Assembly (NCBI RefSeq): GCF_958979055.1
Contig: NC_084889.1
Span: 6,092,761-6,156,760, forward strand
Length of the DNA: 64,000 bases
Source of the DNA: Alnus glutinosa
Lineage: Eukaryota; Streptophyta; Magnoliopsida; Fagales; Betulaceae
Direction of reading: 5' to 3'
Shown: piece by piece, positions 59,312 to 64,000 of the stretch
How positions within the stretch are numbered: the stretch's first letter is position 1
Layout: each line of letters opens with the position of its first letter
The notes under the pieces: generated by a model
Told to the model about the DNA's origin: nothing
The model's database searches: none
Seen by the model: the letters and a program-made list of their open reading frames with translations, nothing else
Translations under genes and position numbers: made by a program

Positions 59312-61150
59312 AAAGAGAAGACCCGGCCCCAACCATGGATGGATCTCTTCCGATCGAGTGTCTTTATTAATTAATTAACTACGTGTTTTCTCTGTGTTAC
59401 GTTGTACGTGATTATACCACCAGTAAGCAGCTACCCTAAATAATACTTTGTGCGTGAGTGAGTGAGCTTGTGAATGCTGCCTTGGTTGGTACATGTCCTT
59501 GTTAATTAAGGGTGTCATCACTCATCTGATGGCTGATGCTCTTATTTAATTTCTCTTTTTTATCTTTTGGCGATGTTAATAATAATATGCAGGTTCCTTT
59601 TTCATTTAAGTCTTCTACATTTCATTTAATTAATTAAGGAACTGGTCGTCTTTAATATTATTTTTCATGTTATCAATTTTTTGTTCTCACAAATCAACTA
59701 AAAAATTGTCATGATCATTTTATGACTTTAATTATCTACCATTTCCATATATTAGGTGTGTTTTGACTTTCTTTTTCTATTTTTTCTTAACGTGAAATTA
59801 ATCAATAAGAGTACCTTCTCTTTTTTCTTTTTCTTTTTTTCCTGTGATTAGTCAAATCATTAGACCAGTAGTGTCGTGAGATTTCGTTGAAATTTGGTTT
59901 AGAAGAATATAGATCAGGTCATGGTTTGGGCTGCTTGGCAGATCTTATAAAATAAAATTAGGCGAATTAACCGTCTGAACTGCAATCATATTTGAAATTA
60001 TTTCTCTAAACTTCATATTTTTTTAATTTAGTGTATTTATCTTTTAATTTTTTTTTTTTTTCAATTTCACCCGTCCGTTATGATTTTCGGTAAAATCCTA
60101 ACGGATGGGTGTCAAAAAATTTGAAAATACATGCCCCTCTTTTTCTTTTTTAAGGAAATAGAGAAAAAAATTACAAAGATTATATTTAGGTTGCAAAAAT
60201 ATTGATGCCTTAATCTTTGATTTTATATATATATATATATAGTATTTTAGGAATTTTAACGGGATTTAACGGGAAATTGAAAAAAAAAATATAAAATTAA
60301 AATATTGATACACTAAATTAAGATTTTTTTAAGTTTATGGGGTAATTGCAAAAGCAGCGACAATTCAGAAAGATTAAGTGAAATTTTCCAAAAAAAAAAC
60401 CATGTTAATGGCCGTTATGAAAACTTAAGTTTTTGTTAAAATCTCCTCAAAGTTATGCCTATCAACGGTCCCAACTAACAAAATTTAATGAGAACTATAT
60501 ATTACATATCATCTTTTGTCTATCTTTTTTGCAAATTTATCATTGAATCTGTGGAACTACAAATTCAATAATGGATTTGTCCATCTATTTTACAGAGATA
60601 GACAAAAGATGAAAACTAAATATTTCTCAAATTTAATATGTTTTCTTACATGATGTATATGGTCCGTTATAATTAGAAAAATGCTCAGATTTGCAACTCT
60701 TTTACAACTTAGTGATGTGATTGAAGGGTCTTAAAAGAAAATTGTAGGTGATGTAGTTACTCCAATTACATGCTGGCATGTGTCAACGTGTCTAACATTA
60801 TTCTTATAATTACTATGAATTATGTTAATTTGACTGTATGTTAAGTACCATGAATCATACATGGTAAAGACGAAGAGAATTATTGCCCTTTGTGCTAGGT
60901 AAAGTGTAAGCCAGCTTTAATTTTAGGCTAAAACATTAAAAATTGAAATGGGATTTGAACTTGGGCTAGCTTAATTGGGAAATTTCAAGGCGTAGAGAAT
61001 CTTTTCAATAAAATGCTGCATTATTAGTAATGTTAGAAATCACGATGTATAAGAAAAGTAGTATCAATTAAAAGAGAAGAAAATAAAAAGACATACGAAT
61101 TTAAAGATTTTTTTTCCCACTAATATCAAGAGAAAATACAATAATTTTAG
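59312..61150. other. ASR 3' region and AT-rich intergenic DNA
   Basis: The first few hundred bases are probably ASR 3' UTR. The rest is AT-rich with no gene, apart from the foldback at 59990-60395. Confidence 0.5.
59990..60395. mobile_element. Long-arm foldback (MITE), copy C
   Basis: The left arm TTATTTCTCTAAACTTCATA ... TTTAATTTAGTGTAT pairs with the right arm ATACACTAAATTAAGATTTT ... TTAAGTGAAATTTTCC. The inner halves CCGTCCGTTATGATTTTCGG and TAACGGGAAATTG resemble those of copies A and B. Confidence 0.62.

Positions 61151-61190
<40 letters not shown>
61151..61190. repeat. (TC)n microsatellite
   Basis: About 20 TC units directly before the 5' edge of the LINE. Confidence 0.92.
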
Positions 61191-61194
<4 letters not shown>

Positions 61195-63541
61195 TGGCTT
61201 GTGTTCGATCGGTAACATATGCAGTGATGGTGAATGGGAACCAAGTGGGTCACATAAAGCCCACGAGAGATATCCGCTAAGGTGATCCACTATCTCCATA
61301 TCTGTTCTTAATCTGTGCAAAGGCTCTTAGTTTGTTACTATACCAGGCGGAGCGCATAGGGAGTATTACAGGGGTACCATGCAACCTCTAAAAATGTGCC
61401 AAGGATATATTAGCCACATTTTCTTTGCAGATGATAGTTTGCTCTTTTGTAAGGCCAACTTTGTTGAAAGACTACTAAGAATCTTCGGTATCTATGAAGC
61501 TGCGTTGAGGCAAAAGCTAAATCTACAAAAAACTTTTATTTTCTTCAGTCGCAACACGAGTCATGCAAAGCGGCAAGAAATACTATGTCTATAAGGTTTA
61601 CAAAAGGCACAACGGTATGATACTTATCTTGGCTTACCTTCGTTGGTTGGGAAATCCAGAGTTTAGTCTTTCCACAGTATAAAGGACAAGGTTTGGAACC
61701 GTTTGAATAATTGGAAAGTGAAATTCATATCCCAAGTTAGGAAAGAAGTACTTTTGAAAGCTGTGGTTCAAGCGATTCCCACTTACAGTATGAGTATGTT
61801 TCAACTTCCGATCTCGCTATGCAAAGAGATAAATAGCATGATGCAGAAATTCTAGTGAGGGCACATGGAGAATAATTCTAAAATTCACTGGATCAGCTAG
61901 GAGAAGATGGGACACCCCAAAAATAAAGGTGGAATGGGTTTTAGGAACTTAGTAATTTTCAACCAAGACCTCCTAGCGAAGCAATTCTGGAGATTACTCC
62001 AGACCCCATCATCCCTGACTGTGAGAATCATCAAAGCCAAGTATTATCCTCATTCTTCGATCATGGAAGCTTCTCTAAGGAATAGACCTAATTTTGCATG
62101 GAGGAGTATCCTATCTTCTCGAACCCTGTTACAACAAGGGATGGTTTGGAGAGTGGGCGATGGGAGAAGTATTCAGGTATTGGGGGGATAGGTGGCTTCC
62201 CACACCCATCTCTTTCTTTGTACAATCCCCTAGATGAATCCTAGATGAGAATGCCACGGTAGCCAATCTTATAGACCAAAACACAAAGGGGTGGAAAACT
62301 GAGTTGATTAGGGAGGTATTTCACATTGAAGAAGCTCATGTAACATCCAACATTCCTTTGAGCTCACTACAACCACATGACCGAATGATATGGAGTGGTA
62401 CTACCAATGGTATTTTTTTCTGTTTGTAGCGCCTACCATCTGGAGAAGGAAATATAGGCACGCAACAGGGGTGGGAGCTCACAAGTTGTGATGGAATAGA
62501 GATGTGGAAGGCAGTGTGGAGCCTTAAAGTACAGAACAAGATCAAACAATTCATGTGGAGAGCTTGCAATAATCTACTACCTACAAAGGTGAATCTATTT
62601 CGGAGAGGTATTGTTGACGATAAGTTGTGCCCACTTTGTGGAAGGGATGAAGAGTATGTCCTCCACATCTTATGGAGTTGCCCTGTGGCGCAAGAGGTAT
62701 GGCGATGTGGTCCAATCATTTTCCAAGAAAGGAGTACTTCGGGAGAGAGTTTTATGCAAGTGTTTGAAATTCTACTTGAACACTGCAATAAGAAACAATT
62801 GGATCTTATGGCTGTCATGGCGCCGAATATGGTTTCGCAAGAACTTGATGGTATTTGAAGGTGACTTTACCCATCCAACTCAAGTCTTCCGTGAGGCGGT
62901 AGTGTCAATTGAAGAGTACAAAAGATGTCATAAGAAGGAGACCCAAATTGTTTTGGTGGAGGGGCAAGCGGCCAATATGCAACCAATTTCTTGGAAGCCC
63001 CCACCCCCAGGTTTGATTAAGGTTAATTGGGATGTTGGGGCCAATAAAAAGAACGGATGCATTGGTATTGAAACTATTGCTCATGATAGTGCAGGTTGTT
63101 TTTTGGGAGCCCACAGCTCTACTCAAAAACTTGTAGTGCACCCAAAGGTAACTGAAGTTATAGCAGCCCTCTCTGCACTAATGTTTAATAAAGAGGTGGG
63201 TTTTTTTAATGTAATCTTTGAAAGTGATGCATTGCAGATCGTTCAAGAGGTTAACTCAGATATTCCGCCCATGAACCGAATTGGTCACTTTGTGGAAGGC
63301 ATTAAACAAGGGTTGAGTTTCTTTAGATCTTCATGTGTTGTCCATGTTAGCAGTGAAGCTAATTCAGCGGCTCATACCCTTGCAAGGGAGGTAGCCACTC
63401 ATGTAATAGATTTTGTCTAGTTGGAAGATATTCAAAGTGGCATCCGTGATATTGTAAGTAATGTGTTTGTCCCTAGATCCGGTGTCTGGATCATTCTATT
63501 TTATTCTATAAGAAGGGGTTTTGTTCAAAAATAATAATAAT
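61191..63541 (+). mobile_element. 5'-truncated, inactive L1-type LINE (reverse transcriptase to RNase H)
   Basis: The translation begins inside the reverse transcriptase (CVRSVTYAVMVNGNQVGHIK, then [16 protein letters not shown]), with a TAA replacing the Gln codon of the usual [26 protein letters not shown] carries the FADD catalytic motif (about 61420-61450). Next come YLGLPSLVGKSR, KAVVQAIPTYSMSMFQLP, GGMGFRNLVIFNQDLLAKQFWRLLQ (given by its ends), then a zinc-binding RT-linker domain (VWSLKVQNKIKQFMWRACNN ... CPLCGRDEE) and an RNase H (PGLIKVNWDVG ... FESDALQIV ... ANSAAHTLAREV). Stops and frameshifts are frequent. It ends after CAAAAATAATAATAATAA, a TAA-type tail at 63523-63541. The missing 5' half is typical of incomplete target-primed insertion. 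Confidence 0.88.
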
Positions 63542-63589
63542 AAGTTAGAAAGAAGATCTACCGTAGACTTTACAATCCTTTAAAAATTG

Positions 63590-64000
63590 ACTAGGTTTCT
63601 AATCCTAAAATAACTAATTGACATTTTGATATAATTCTCTCGTTTGGAAGACTAGCTAGTTTCAAGAATAGCACAATTAACATGTTGGCAATGTCACAAT
63701 GAATTGTCACTTTATTTTGCTTGACATTTAATTCACCAAGCAATCTTTTCAAATAAACAATTTTTTTACATACTTTTGTAGATTATAAGTATTTTGTTTA
63801 TGTAGTTAACAAAGCCACCACAAATTGCAATTTTGACATCCAACTAACAACATCATCAACCAAGTTGAAAAAAACAAATCTAGCAATTAATTAACTCTCA
63901 CTTATTATGATCACCTGAAAAATCTACATCTACATAACCAACCAAGTCAATATTCTGATCAACATAACAAATAATAGTACTAGTGATGTCTTTCAAATAA
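63590..64000 (-). mobile_element. Antisense Copia RNase H remnant, runs off the window
   Basis: Reading from the right edge on the minus strand gives NIDLVGYVDVDFSGDHNK, then, in shifted frames, VYLKRLLGELNVKQNKVTIH and SSKRENYIKMSISYF. These correspond to the Copia pieces VGY.DSDFAGD..., LL.EL.V...V...CD and F.ERTKHIDV.YHF. Stops and a deletion show that it is dead. The reverse transcriptase would lie beyond position 64000. Confidence 0.65.

Noticed and set aside
1..64000. CRISPR arrays, operons, rRNA and ordinary tRNA genes
   Set aside because: None seen. The short repeats are transposon ends or microsatellites, and the tRNA-like segments lack a full cloverleaf and carry SINE tails.

Overview
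The window is nuclear DNA of a eudicot plant, probably a woody rosid. The evidence is GT-AG introns, AT-rich intergenic DNA, five intact multi-exon plant genes plus a TIR-type resistance gene, and many plant transposon families (Copia, L1 LINEs, tRNA-derived SINEs, CACTA, hAT-like and Tourist-like MITEs, long foldbacks). I cannot name the species. An ASR gene is present; that family is absent from Arabidopsis, so this is not a Brassicaceae genome.

Layout, all host genes on the + strand: (1) 1229-21914, a 14-exon UGT80B1 (sterol 3-beta-glucosyltransferase) gene whose last intron holds a nearly complete Copia retrotransposon plus an antisense L1 remnant; (2) 21.9-27.0 kb, a repeat-dense gap with a small gene fragment, a SINE with target-site duplications and a foldback broken by a Tourist-like MITE; (3) 26986-32196, an apparently intact TIR-NBS-LRR immune receptor; (4) 32.2-37.8 kb, repeats, including a CACTA element full of CACGTG motifs lying beside a Copia primer-binding site, a 35-bp-arm hairpin and a hAT-like element; (5) 37785-41118, PLM-type sphingomyelin-synthase-like protein; (6) 42263-44941, chloroplast thioredoxin y; (7) 46238-50611, SET-domain protein SDG41; (8) 50.6-58.5 kb, a gene-poor gap; (9) 58606-59311, an ASR (ABA/WDS) gene; (10) 61191-63541, a 5'-truncated dead L1 LINE, followed at the window end by an antisense Copia RNase H remnant.

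From memory, the Arabidopsis counterparts of UGT80B1, PLM, thioredoxin y2 and SDG41 all lie on chromosome 1 near At1g43, so this appears to be an old conserved gene block, interrupted here by the resistance gene and many transposons. The genes do not form one pathway, although UGT80B1 (steryl glucosides) and PLM (sphingolipids) both shape ordered membrane lipids. I found no wholly new biological system. The most unusual items are the Copia insertion 8 bp inside a splice donor, the CACTA element carrying about 18 G-box hexamers, the foldback that preserves a built-in copy of a MITE's pre-insertion site, and an unexplained hairpin at 35.9 kb.
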